Source: Limisphaerales bacterium (GTDB lineage: Bacteria; Verrucomicrobiota; Verrucomicrobiia; Limisphaerales; SXTU01). Taken from it: a DNA stretch of 64,000 bases. The position numbers were made by a program, and so were the translations under genes. The notes below the pieces were generated by a model. That model had not been told where the DNA came from and searched no databases. It was given only the letters and a program-made list of their open reading frames with translations. Positions 48,987 to 57,342 of the stretch are shown here, in pieces (position 1 is the stretch's first letter; each line of letters begins with the position of its first letter). The stretch lies in the NCBI GenBank assembly GCA_009773355.1, contig WRPG01000001.1, positions 124,001 through 188,000 on the forward strand, read 5' to 3'.

Positions 48987-50726
48987 TTACCAGCCCGCCG
49001 CCTTGCCATCGGTCACGCGGGGGTCGTGGGCACCGAGGAAGGCTTTGCCGTCTTTCGTGCGGCCGATGGCCTGGCACGCGCCGATGGAATCGAGTTCCTT
49101 TAGCTTGTGGCCACGGCGTTCCAGCTCGCGGCGCAGCTCGGCGGGAAACTGTTTCTCAATTCGCAGCTCGTCGGGACTCCATTGCTGGTGGAAGCGCGGC
49201 TGGGCGAGCGCCTCCGCCGGATTGCGCCCGAAGTCTATCGTATGAAGAATGGCCAGCAGCGTCTGCGTGATGATGGTCGGGCCGCCTGCCGCGCCGACGC
49301 TCAGGATGGGCTGGCCGTTCCGCAGCACGATGGTCGGCGACATGCTGGAGAGCGGGCGCTTGCCGGGCGCGACGGCGTTGGCCTCCGCGCCGACGAGGCC
49401 GAAGAAGTTCGCGGTGCCGGGCTGCGCAGAGAAGTCGTCCATCTCGTTGTTCAGCACAACGCCGGTGCCGGGCACGACGACCTTCGAGCCGTAGCTCGTG
49501 TTGATGGTGGCGGTGCAGGCCACCCAGTTGCCCTCGGCGTCGGCGGCGGAGAAGTGCGTGGTGTGCTTGCTGAAGACGTCGCTCGTGGCGTTCGGCGGGG
49601 TGTTGTGCTGCGGCACGGGCGTGGCCTTCTTCAAATCAATCTTCTTGGCGAGTTGTGCGGCGTAAGCCTTGTCCACGAGGCCGCGCGGGACGGGCGCGAA
49701 GTCGGGATCTCCGAGCCAGTGCGCGCGGTCGGCGAAGGCGAGTTTCATCGCCTCTGCGACGACGTGGACGAAGTCCGGCGAGTTCGCGCCGAGCGCCCGG
49801 AGGTCGAAGTGTTCGAGGATGTTGAGAATCTGCGCGACGTGGACGCCGCCGGAACTGGGCGGCGGGAAGCCGATGATTTCGTGGCCGCGATAGGTCGTGC
49901 GCAGCGGCGTGCGGGGCTTGGCGACGTAGCTGGCGAAGTCCGCCTCCGTGAGCAGACCGCCATTGGCGCGCATCCAGTCCGCCGTAGCCTTGGCGAAGGG
50001 GCCGCGATAGAACCAGTCGCTCCCCTGCTCTGCCAGCGCGCGGAAGGTCTTGGCGAGGTCGGGCTGGCGCAACGTGTCGCCGGCCTTCCATGGCGAGCCG
50101 TCGGGCCGGAGGAAAATCGCGCGACTGGATGGAAACTTCTCGATGTCCTTGGTCACGCCCGCGAGGCGGCTGGCGTAGTTGCGCGTAACGGGGAAGCCGC
50201 CTTCAGCTGTCTTCGCGGCGGTCAGGCAATGGTCCTTCCATGACAGCTTGCCGAACTTCGTCACGGCCTGGTGGAACGCGGCGACTTCGCCGGGCACACC
50301 GGAGGCGAGTGCGCCGGTCTGGCTGAGTTCGGCGACGGCCTTGCCTTCACGGAGGAACATGTCGCGCGTCGCCTTCGCCGGGGCCATCTCGCGCCCGTCA
50401 ATCGCCACGACTTCGCCGTTGGCGCGGCGGATGACAAGGAAGCAGCCACCGCCAATGCCGGAGTTGTGGCTGTCCACGACGCTGAGAGTGAGTCCGGCAG
50501 CGACGATGGCATCCACGGCATTGCCGCCGCGCCGCATCGCATCCACGGCGGCATCGGTCGCGAGCGGGTGGACGGTGACGGCCATGCCGCGCTCCGCCGC
50601 GAAAGCACCGAGGGGGAGGATTTGCCACAAGAGGGCGCAAAGAGCACAAAGAAAAGCGGAGGGAGAGATTTCTTTGCGGACTTTGCGTCCTTTCGCGGCC
50701 AACCCTGAAGTGCGGAGCTTCTTCAT
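48987..50726 (-). CDS. ggt: gamma-glutamyltransferase
   Basis: 579 aa, Ntn hydrolase that cleaves gamma-glutamyl bonds (glutathione, peptides) in the periplasm after self-processing. The processing/nucleophile Thr is in KHTTHFSAADAEGN (about 390); other blocks are NSGIGGGCFLVI, RPLSSMSPTIVL and GAAGGPTIITQTLLAIL. The N-terminal 8-35 residues are encoded by a heptamer inverted repeat, and the hydrophobic stretch SAFLCALCALLWQILPLGAFA, serving as signal peptide, lies largely in it. The cupin gene upstream ends 12 nt before the ATG at 50726. Confidence 0.93.
   Translation of the reverse strand: MKKLRTSGLAAKGRKVRKEISPSAFLCALCALLWQILPLGAFAAERGMAVTVHPLATDAAVDAMRRGGNAVDAIVAAGLTLSVVDSHNSGIGGGCFLVIRRANGEVVAIDGREMAPAKATRDMFLREGKAVAELSQTGALASGVPGEVAAFHQAVTKFGKLSWKDHCLTAAKTAEGGFPVTRNYASRLAGVTKDIEKFPSSRAIFLRPDGSPWKAGDTLRQPDLAKTFRALAEQGSDWFYRGPFAKATADWMRANGGLLTEADFASYVAKPRTPLRTTYRGHEIIGFPPPSSGGVHVAQILNILEHFDLRALGANSPDFVHVVAEAMKLAFADRAHWLGDPDFAPVPRGLVDKAYAAQLAKKIDLKKATPVPQHNTPPNATSDVFSKHTTHFSAADAEGNWVACTATINTSYGSKVVVPGTGVVLNNEMDDFSAQPGTANFFGLVGAEANAVAPGKRPLSSMSPTIVLRNGQPILSVGAAGGPTIITQTLLAILHTIDFGRNPAEALAQPRFHQQWSPDELRIEKQFPAELRRELERRGHKLKELDSIGACQAIGRTKDGKAFLGAHDPRVTDGKAAGW
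50621..50702. repeat. heptamer inverted repeat (GCAAAGG type) encoding ggt leader
   Basis: Left arm 50621-50659 (TTTGCCACAAGAGGGCGC, AAAGAGCACAAAG) and right arm 50669-50702 (TTTGCGGACTTTGCGTCC, TTTCGCGGCCAA). Open in the minus-strand frame of ggt, starting eight codons after its ATG. Close relative of the blocks at 596 and 13513. Confidence 0.85.
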
Positions 50727-50738
50727 GGGAATGGAATT

Positions 50739-51068
50739 TCACACCACCGTCAGCGGGCCATCGAAGATGGTGAGGCTGGTGACTTCCGTCTTGGCGAAGT
50801 GCGGGCCGTGGCGCTCGCCCTTGGGCGCGTGGAAGAGCGTGCCGGGGCCGTAGGTCACGTCGGACTCGATCCACTCGCCGGACAGGATGTAAGCCCACTC
50901 GTTCGTGACCGGGTGCGTGTGGGCGGGGATGCTGGTGCCAGCGGTGAACTTGCGCAGGACGACCAGGCCGCCGGTGGCTTCGTGCTTGTGAAGGATCTTC
51001 AGCTCAACGCCGGCGTAGGGGCCGGGCTGCCAGGGCTTGTCGTTGGCGTGCGCCAAGTATTGGAACAT
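50739..51068 (-). CDS. small cupin protein
   Basis: 109 aa single-domain cupin: LRKFTAGTSIPAHTHPVTNEWAYILSGEW carries the metal-binding H-x-H and Glu, and GTLFHAPKGERHGPHF the last His. Related proteins include ChrR-like anti-sigma cupins and small oxygenases or isomerases; the substrate is unknown. Immediately ahead of ggt on the same strand (12 nt), so probably cotranscribed. Confidence 0.85.
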   Translation of the reverse strand: MFQYLAHANDKPWQPGPYAGVELKILHKHEATGGLVVLRKFTAGTSIPAHTHPVTNEWAYILSGEWIESDVTYGPGTLFHAPKGERHGPHFAKTEVTSLTIFDGPLTVV

Positions 51069-51152
51069 GGGGTGATGGCAACCGCTGGCCAACGGTTTGG
51101 CAAGTCTGGGGACGCGGAAGGCCAGGACGATTGCTGCTGGACTAGGAGCCGG

Positions 51153-51177
51153 GACGGCGGCTGCAAGCCGCCGGCAC
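51153..51177. repeat. REP hairpin, GTGC/TGC-loop family, single copy
   Basis: On the minus strand: GTGC, stem CGGCGGCT, loop TGC, stem AGCCGCCG, TC. It ends 3 nt before the pseudopilin stop at 51181, in the gap to the cupin gene. Confidence 0.8.
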
Positions 51178-51180
51178 GGA

Positions 51181-51951
51181 TCACGGCGAGTAGCCGAGCG
51201 TGGTATTGACGATGACCGGGTTCTTGATGATCTCGACGTGCCAGTCCCAGTAAAGCCGGTTCCAAGTGCTGCCGTGCGAGGGGCGGAGCGGCAGGTTGGC
51301 ATACCAGCCCCAGTTGGGCGCGTTGCAGAGCTGGCGGTCCACGTCGGTCAGCGCCCAGATGGCAGAGGGAGAACCAAAACCCTCGATGTAAGTGAGGCGC
51401 TGCGGGCTGGCAGGCGCGGCGGCATTGCCATAGCCGAAGGGCTTGGCGGCTAGGATGGCGTCGGCGGAGGTGTTGACGCTCCAGTTCACGGAGTAGCAAC
51501 GGACTTGGTTGCCGAGCAGTGAGTTGGCGGTCGTCTGCCGCTGATAACCCGCGCAAAGGAGGGCTTTGAGATCATTGGTCTGCGTCGCGGCGAGCGTCGC
51601 GGGCCGGGGCTGGCTGAGGTAGGGCGCGAGGAACCAGGACAGGAAGGTGTTTCCCGAACGGGTGTAGCTGGGCGGCACCCCGATCTCCATCGGGCCGGGG
51701 AGCTTGCCGTCGTAATCGTCCGCGTAGAGCTGGATGGCCAGCCCGACCTGCTTGAGGCTGTTCTGGCACTGCGCCTGGGTGGCCTTCTGCTTGGCCTTGG
51801 CCAGCGCGGGCAGCAGCATGCCGGCAAGAATCGCGATGATGGCGATGACCACCAGCAACTCAATCAGGGTGAAGCCAACAACCCGGCGGACGCTGTTTTC
51901 GAATCGGTTCATGCGGTGCATCGGACGGCACTGGGCGGCGAAAGATTTCAT
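51181..51951 (-). CDS. type II-like pseudopilin (DUF1559-type)
   Basis: 256 aa, intact. Basic leader, cleavage at [20 protein letters not shown] with Glu at +5, a long helix ([33 protein letters not shown]) and a C-terminal domain ending near [15 protein letters not shown]. It matches the large pseudopilin families of Verrucomicrobia and Planctomycetes. Assembled by a type II/IV system encoded elsewhere. Compare the frameshifted copy at 15253. Confidence 0.92.
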   Translation of the reverse strand: MKSFAAQCRPMHRMNRFENSVRRVVGFTLIELLVVIAIIAILAGMLLPALAKAKQKATQAQCQNSLKQVGLAIQLYADDYDGKLPGPMEIGVPPSYTRSGNTFLSWFLAPYLSQPRPATLAATQTNDLKALLCAGYQRQTTANSLLGNQVRCYSVNWSVNTSADAILAAKPFGYGNAAAPASPQRLTYIEGFGSPSAIWALTDVDRQLCNAPNWGWYANLPLRPSHGSTWNRLYWDWHVEIIKNPVIVNTTLGYSP

Positions 51952-51965
51952 GGAAACCAGAGGAC

Positions 51966-52113
51966 GGAGGCTCGCGTGCGCCCACGCGGGGGTAAATGGC
52001 CCGTTCGAGCCATCGGCGCGCCGGCTGGCTGCCGGCGTGGGTCGCTCGAAGTCTGAACAGCGAACGAACCGCCCGGCGCATCGGACGGAAAGCCGGCTGC
52101 CAGCCAGCGCTCC
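51966..52113. repeat. probable REPIN, degenerate GGAG-lead hairpins
   Basis: Hairpin 51966-51988 (GGAG lead, stem CGCGTG/CACGCG) and, inverted at 52092-52113, GGAG, CGCTGGCT, GGC, AGCCGGC. Further self-pairing (GCCGGC) lies between at 52018-52037. It fills the 175-bp gap between the CobA-HemD stop and the pseudopilin start. Confidence 0.55.
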
Positions 52114-52126
52114 GAGACGACGCGGC

Positions 52127-53641
52127 TCAGGACTGAACCGCCTTCACCAGCCCGTCAATCGTGTGCGGCTTGGCTTCGGCGGTGGGTTTCAGGCCAAGCG
52201 CGACCAACGCTTTCGTGGTCTCCGGGCCGATGCTCGCAGTCTTGAGCGCGGGAAACTTCTTGAGCAACGCCGGCAGCGGGAAACGCGCGTGAAAGTTCTC
52301 CACAGCTGAACTGCTCGCGAAGGTCAGCCAGTCCGCGCCGTCATCCAACAGGCGCGCGGCCGCGCCGGTCACGTCCTCGGTCTCGGGCACGGTCTGATAC
52401 ACGGCCACGTCGTCCACAATGGCGCCGGCGTCTTCGAGCAGCTTGGGCAACTCGGGATTCGCCACCTCGGCACGCAGCAGGAGGACGCGGAGGTTTTCCA
52501 AGTCGTCCTTCTCCGCGATGGCCTTGGCGATGGCCTTGGCGACGTATTTGTCCGGCATCGCGTCCACGGAGAGGTGAAGTTCCGCAAGCTTGGCTGCCGT
52601 GGCCGGGCCGACTGCGGCGAGGCGCACGCAGCCCAGGCTGCGGATGTCGTCGAAGGCCTTGAAGAAGTAGTCGAAGAAGCTGGTGACGCCGTTCGGGCTG
52701 GTGAAGACGATCCACTGGTATGTGCCAAGACCGCCCATCGCCTCGGCGAGCATTTCGCGCTTCGAGGGCGCGGTGATCTTGATGGTGGGAATCTCCAGCA
52801 CGTCCGCGCCGAGTTCCGTGAGCTGGTGCGCAAGCTCGCTGGCCTGCTCGCGCGTGCGGGTGACGACGATGCGCTGGCCGAAGAGCGGACGCCGCTCAAA
52901 CCAGTTCAGCTTTCCGCGCAGTTTCACGACACCGCCGATGATGGTCACGGCGGGCGCGGTGAACTTCGCCTGCTCGACCACTTCAGCGATGGTCGCGAGC
53001 GTGCCCTCGATGCTCTGCTGCCGGCCCGTCGTGCCCCAGCGCACGAGCGCGACCGGCGTGTCAACCGCCATGCCATGCGCGATGAGCTGCTCGGCGATGC
53101 GCCGGATGCGCTCGACGCCCATGAGAACGACCTTGGTGCCGGTGGACTTGGCGAGCTGCGCCCAGTCAATGCTGCTCTCGTCCTTCGTCGGGTCTTCGTG
53201 CCCGGTGAGCACGGTGAAGCTGGAGCAATGGTCACGGTGCGTGACGGGAATGCCCGCGTAGTTCGGCCCGGCGAAGAAGGAGGAGACGCCCGGCACCACC
53301 TCGAACGGCACCTTCGCCGCCGCGAGTTCCTCCGCCTCCTCGCCGCCACGCCCGAAGATGTAAGGGTCGCCGCCCTTAAGTCGCACGACGGTCTGGCCGG
53401 CCTTGGCTTTCGTGACGAGCAACTGGTTCAGTTCCTCCTGCGGGATGGCGTGGGCGGCGGCGCGCTTGCCGCCGTAGATGAACTCGGCGGTTTTGGGCGC
53501 GAGACGTAGCAGGTCGGGATTGACCAGCGCGTCATAGACCACCACGTCGGCGCGCGCGAGCAACTCGGCCCCGCGCCGCGTGAGCAAACCCGCGTCACCC
53601 GGCCCCGCGCCAACCAAATAGACTGTGCCCTTCGACTTCAT
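52127..53641 (-). CDS. uroporphyrinogen-III C-methyltransferase/synthase fusion (CobA-HemD)
   Basis: 504 aa with two enzymes in one chain. Residues about 1-240 are [56 protein letters not shown]. Residues about 255-504 are uroporphyrinogen-III synthase: [37 protein letters not shown], and [12 protein letters not shown]. It makes precorrin-2 from hydroxymethylbilane for siroheme or cobalamin. The fusion order is the common one in bacteria. No other tetrapyrrole gene is beside it. Confidence 0.93.
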   Translation of the reverse strand: MKSKGTVYLVGAGPGDAGLLTRRGAELLARADVVVYDALVNPDLLRLAPKTAEFIYGGKRAAAHAIPQEELNQLLVTKAKAGQTVVRLKGGDPYIFGRGGEEAEELAAAKVPFEVVPGVSSFFAGPNYAGIPVTHRDHCSSFTVLTGHEDPTKDESSIDWAQLAKSTGTKVVLMGVERIRRIAEQLIAHGMAVDTPVALVRWGTTGRQQSIEGTLATIAEVVEQAKFTAPAVTIIGGVVKLRGKLNWFERRPLFGQRIVVTRTREQASELAHQLTELGADVLEIPTIKITAPSKREMLAEAMGGLGTYQWIVFTSPNGVTSFFDYFFKAFDDIRSLGCVRLAAVGPATAAKLAELHLSVDAMPDKYVAKAIAKAIAEKDDLENLRVLLLRAEVANPELPKLLEDAGAIVDDVAVYQTVPETEDVTGAAARLLDDGADWLTFASSSAVENFHARFPLPALLKKFPALKTASIGPETTKALVALGLKPTAEAKPHTIDGLVKAVQS

Positions 53642-53687
53642 GTGCGCGGGACTGTAAAAGCGGGGCGCGAAAGCTCAAAGGGCAAAA

Positions 53688-53820
53688 GGAGCGCGGACGC
53701 CCACGTCCGCAACCCGGCTGTCAGCGCGTTCACACTCGACATTGGAATGTCGAGCTACCTTCGTCGTGCGGCGCTGATGCGCGAAACAGCTCGTCATGCG
53801 GACGGGGACGTCCGCGCTCC
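53688..53820. repeat. REPIN, GGAGC/GCGGACG family with an inner GTAG hairpin
   Basis: Outer hairpins 53688-53710 (GGAGC, GCGGACG, CCCA, CGTCCGC) and inverted 53798-53820 (loop TCCC). Between them is a GTAG/CTCGACATT hairpin (53735-53758) like that at 20140. Two families are thus nested or abutting in the 191-bp gap between the CobA-HemD start and the SDR stop. Confidence 0.8.
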
Positions 53821-53832
53821 CCAATCCGTTGC

Positions 53833-54615
53833 CTACTTGATGCCGTGGCTGACGCGCGGGCCGATGGTGTGGCCGCCGTCCACGACCATCGTGTGGCCCG
53901 TGACGAGATCGGTGGAGATGAGCGCGAGGATGGCGTCAGCGATGTCCTCGGGTTGGCAGACTTTGCCCAGCACAGCGTGCTTGGCCTTGGCGTCCTTCGC
54001 GGACTCGAAGTCCTCGCCCAAGCCCTTCCGCAGCCACTCACCATCAATGAAGCCGGGCGCAACGGCGTTGACGCGGATGCTCGGCCCCAGCGTGCGAGCG
54101 AGCGCGAGGGTGAGGTTGATGACCGCCGCCTTCGAGGCGCAGTAGGGAATGCTGCTGCCCGAGCCGACGATGCCCGCGACGCTGGCGACGTTGATGATGA
54201 CGCCGTCGCCGTGGCGCTCCAGATGCGGACGCGCGGCGCGGGCGCACTGGAACGGGCCTTTCAGGTTCACGCCCAGGATGCGGTTCCAGTCGTCGTCCGT
54301 GACGGCTTCGAGGTCAGGAAAGTTGATGAAGCGCGTGGTGCCGGCGTTGTTCACCAGCACGTCGAGGCGGCCAAACTCGCGCACGGCGGCATTCATCATC
54401 GCGCGGCAGACGGAGTCGTCCGCCACGCTGCCGGCGAAGCAGGCGGCCTTGCCGCCCAGTGCGCGGACCTCGGCGGCGGTGCGCTCCGCCTCGTCGCGCG
54501 AGGTGCTGTAGTTGATGAGCACGCGGCAGCCGCGCCGGGCAAGCGCGAGCGCGGTGGCGCGGCCCACGCCGCGCGAGGAGCCGGTGACGACGGCGGCTTT
54601 GCCAGAGAGGTCCAT
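53833..54615 (-). CDS. short-chain dehydrogenase/reductase (FabG-like)
   Basis: 260 aa. Classical SDR: cofactor loop VVTGSSRGVGRATALALARRG, NNAG (VLVNNAGTTRF), catalytic Ser in NVASVAGIVGSGSS, and YCASK (Tyr and Lys). The Arg after the first Gly-rich loop and the RDE that follows suggest NADP. It resembles 3-oxoacyl-ACP reductases, but the family is broad, so the substrate is open. Starts at ATG 54615; the TTG nine codons upstream would add repeat-derived residues. Confidence 0.9.
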   Translation of the reverse strand: MDLSGKAAVVTGSSRGVGRATALALARRGCRVLINYSTSRDEAERTAAEVRALGGKAACFAGSVADDSVCRAMMNAAVREFGRLDVLVNNAGTTRFINFPDLEAVTDDDWNRILGVNLKGPFQCARAARPHLERHGDGVIINVASVAGIVGSGSSIPYCASKAAVINLTLALARTLGPSIRVNAVAPGFIDGEWLRKGLGEDFESAKDAKAKHAVLGKVCQPEDIADAILALISTDLVTGHTMVVDGGHTIGPRVSHGIK

Positions 54616-54636
54616 GCGGGGAGGGTGGAGTTCCAC

Positions 54637-54697
54637 GTTCAAGGTTCAAAGTTCAAAGTTGGCCGCCGCGAGTGACTTTGAACCTTGAACTTTGAAC
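54637..54697. repeat. heptamer inverted repeat (GTTCAAA type) between divergent genes
   Basis: Left arm 54637-54660 (GTTCAAG, GTTCAAA, GTTCAAA, GTT) and right arm 54675-54697 (ACTTTGA, ACCTTGA, ACTTTGA, AC) around 14 nt. It occupies the promoter space between the SDR gene and zwf. Confidence 0.85.
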
Positions 54698-54722
54698 CCG
54701 GAACTTCACTGTCTGTCGTCGT

Positions 54723-56279
54723 ATGGACGACCTCAACCAACTCGACGAACTCATGGCGTGCCGCCTCGATGACGGGCGCAAGGCCGTGTCCCCCTGCACC
54801 ATCGTCATCTTCGGCGCGAGCGGCGACCTCACCATCCGCAAGCTCATCCCCGCGCTCTACCACCTCGCCGTGGAGAAGGCGCTGCCCAGCCCGGTGCGCA
54901 TCATCGGCTTCGCGCGGCGCGAGAAGGACGACGCGTCGTGGCGCGAGGAGCTGAAGGCGGGCGTGGCGCAGTTCAGCCGCTCGAAGTCGGTGGATGAAAA
55001 AGTCTGGGCCGAGTTCGCAGCAAACGTGTCCTATTGCCAGGGCGACCTGACCGACCCTGCCGCCTACACGCGGCTGGCGGAGAAGCTCGCGTCGTTCGGC
55101 GTGCCCGAGTTGAAGAAGAACCTGCTGTTCTACCTCGCGATTTCGCCGAGCCAGTTCGGCGCGGTGGTCGAGCAATTGTGCGGCGCCAACTTGCTCAAGC
55201 GCGACGAACCGCCCGGCGAGTGGCAGCGCGTGGTCGTGGAGAAGCCCTTCGGCACGGACCTGCCCAGCGCGCTGAAACTCAACAACGAGCTGACGCGGTT
55301 CGCGCACGAGAAGCAGATTTTCCGCATTGACCACTACCTCGGCAAGGAGACGGTGCAGAACATCCTGATGTTCCGCTTCTCGAACGCCATCTTCGAGCAG
55401 CTCTGGAACCGCACCTCCGTGGACCATGTCCAGATCACCGTGTCCGAGAAAGTCGGCGTGGGCGGGCGCGGCGGTTACTACGAGGAGTCCGGTGCGATGC
55501 GCGACATGGTGCAGAACCACCTGCTCCAAGTGCTCTCGCTCATCGCGATGGAGCCGCCGGTGTCGCTGGAGGCCGAGGCCGTGCGCGACGAGAAGGTGAA
55601 GCTGCTCAAGTCCATCCGCCCCGTGCGCGACGTGAGCAAGCAGGTCGTGCGCGGCCAATACTTCGCCGGCATGGTGGACGGCAAGCTGCGCAACGGCTAC
55701 CGGCAGGAGGAGAAGGTGAAGACGGATTCCAACGTCGAGACCTACCTCGCACTGAAGCTCTTTATAGACAACTGGCGCTGGAGCGGCGTGCCGTTCTTCC
55801 TGCGCACGGGCAAGTCCATGCCACTATCCGCGAGCGAGGTGCGCATCCAGTTCCGGCCGACGCCGAACGTGCTCTTCGCCGCGAAATGCGGGCTGAAGCT
55901 GGACCCGAACGCCATCACGCTGCGACTCCAGCCCAACGAGGGCATCACACTGCGCTTCAACGGCAAGGTCCCCGGCGCGAGCCTGCAAGTGCGCCCGGTG
56001 CGGATGCACTTCAGCTACGACTCCGAGTTCGGCGCCTACACTCCGGAGGCCTATGAGCGGCTGCTGCTGGAGGCCATCGCCGGCGACGCGACCCTCTTCA
56101 TCCGCCGCGACGAAGTGGAGACGGCTTGGGGCATCGTGGACCCGATTCGCACCGGCTGGGCGGACAAGCCGCTGACGAATCGAGAGTTCTACTCCGCCGG
56201 CACCTGGGGACCGGTCGCCGCCGAAGACCTGCTCGCCCCGACCGGCCACGTCTGGCGCGACCCGCAGCCGGCGAAGTGA
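54723..56279 (+). CDS. zwf: glucose-6-phosphate 1-dehydrogenase
   Basis: 518 aa. First step of the oxidative pentose phosphate route. NADP fold IFGASGDLTIRKLIPALYHL and substrate/catalytic block RIDHYLGKETVQNI (about 203-216), then FFLRTGKSMP. Length slightly above the usual 490 because of an N-terminal tail. The ATG at 54723 lies 25 nt after a heptamer inverted repeat, so its promoter may be inside or ahead of that repeat. pgl follows 30 bp later. Confidence 0.95.
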   Translation: MDDLNQLDELMACRLDDGRKAVSPCTIVIFGASGDLTIRKLIPALYHLAVEKALPSPVRIIGFARREKDDASWREELKAGVAQFSRSKSVDEKVWAEFAANVSYCQGDLTDPAAYTRLAEKLASFGVPELKKNLLFYLAISPSQFGAVVEQLCGANLLKRDEPPGEWQRVVVEKPFGTDLPSALKLNNELTRFAHEKQIFRIDHYLGKETVQNILMFRFSNAIFEQLWNRTSVDHVQITVSEKVGVGGRGGYYEESGAMRDMVQNHLLQVLSLIAMEPPVSLEAEAVRDEKVKLLKSIRPVRDVSKQVVRGQYFAGMVDGKLRNGYRQEEKVKTDSNVETYLALKLFIDNWRWSGVPFFLRTGKSMPLSASEVRIQFRPTPNVLFAAKCGLKLDPNAITLRLQPNEGITLRFNGKVPGASLQVRPVRMHFSYDSEFGAYTPEAYERLLLEAIAGDATLFIRRDEVETAWGIVDPIRTGWADKPLTNREFYSAGTWGPVAAEDLLAPTGHVWRDPQPAK

Positions 56280-56309
56280 CGCGCGGCGCATTTGCAAACT
56301 CTCCCGCCC

Positions 56310-57020
56310 ATGTCCAATTGGGAACTGAAGTCCTGCGCCAACGCTGCCAGCTTGGCGGAACAGTGCGCCGCTGAATTCATTGGCTGGGCAGCCTCCTCTC
56401 CCGCACTCAAGTCCGTGGCAATATCGGGCGGACGCATCGCCAAGGATTTCTTCGGCGCGGTGTCGCGGCAGGCAAAGGAGCGTTGCCAATCGCTTGCCCA
56501 CGTCCACTTCTTCTGGGCCGACGAGCGGTGCGTGCCGCCGGACCACGCGGAGAGCAACTATCGCGGCGCGGCGGAACTGCTCTTCGCGCCGCTGGGCTTG
56601 CCGCCGCAGAACCTCCACCGGGTTCGCGGCGAGGACGAACCGGAGCACGCCACGCGGGAAGCCGAGCGAGAGTTGCGCCGGTTCACGGCGGAGAACACTG
56701 CCGGCCAGCCGGTGCTCGAGTTGATTCTGCTGGGGATGGGGGAGGACGGGCACGTCGCCTCGCTGTTTCCGGGCGAGGCGGAGGACACGATGAACTCGCC
56801 CGCCGTCTATCGCGCCGTGACGGCGAGCAAGCCGCCGCCGCGCCGCATCACCCTGGGCTACGCGACGATTGCCGCCGCGCATGAGGTCTGGGTGCTGGCC
56901 TCCGGCGCGGGCAAGGAGGCGGCGTTGCGGGATTCGCTTTCGCCGACGGGAACAACGCCGCTGGCGCGCGTGCTGCGCGGACGGGAACGGACGAGGATTT
57001 TCACCGACATCGCGCGCTGA
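56310..57020 (+). CDS. pgl: 6-phosphogluconolactonase
   Basis: 236 aa of the DevB/SugarP_isomerase fold: SVAISGGRIAKDFF, HFFWADERCVPPDHAESNY and LELILLGMGEDGHVASLFPG. It hydrolyses the lactone made by Zwf, whose gene precedes it by 30 bp. The ATG at 56310 is chosen at the usual N-terminal distance from the ISGG block. One operon with zwf; no gnd in the window. Confidence 0.93.
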   Translation: MSNWELKSCANAASLAEQCAAEFIGWAASSPALKSVAISGGRIAKDFFGAVSRQAKERCQSLAHVHFFWADERCVPPDHAESNYRGAAELLFAPLGLPPQNLHRVRGEDEPEHATREAERELRRFTAENTAGQPVLELILLGMGEDGHVASLFPGEAEDTMNSPAVYRAVTASKPPPRRITLGYATIAAAHEVWVLASGAGKEAALRDSLSPTGTTPLARVLRGRERTRIFTDIAR

Positions 57021-57033
57021 GGCGGCGGCGCAC

Positions 57034-57291
57034 TCAGCCCTTGAAATCAGGGTGAAACGCGCCCGGGCGGACGCCCTTGCTGGCCGAAATGAACCCGAGC
57101 GTCAGCGCACAGGGTTGGCCGTCCCGCAGCGAGAACACGATCACCCGCTCCAAGGTCAGGCCGGGCCTCGGCTCGGAGCAGACCTTGACCATCTCCTCCA
57201 GCGTCTGAAACGGGACGTTGACCTCCGCATACTCCAGCACATCCGTGCGGATGAACACCGCCTGGCCGATGGTGTTGGCGGGGGGATTCAT
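57034..57291 (-). CDS. small hypothetical protein, 85 aa
   Basis: NTIGQAVFIRTDVLEYAEVNVPFQTLEEMVKVCSEPRPGLTLERVIVFSLRDGQPCALTLGFISASKG: a compact alpha/beta protein without signal peptide. Family not recognised. Convergent with pgl (13-bp gap) and 52 bp behind nothing on its own strand except the long secreted protein's end further right; probably monocistronic. Confidence 0.6.
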   Translation of the reverse strand: MNPPANTIGQAVFIRTDVLEYAEVNVPFQTLEEMVKVCSEPRPGLTLERVIVFSLRDGQPCALTLGFISASKGVRPGAFHPDFKG

Positions 57292-57342
57292 TGCTTGTCC
57301 GCACCATAGCCACCCACCGGCGCGAGGCAAGCGGGAACTCCG

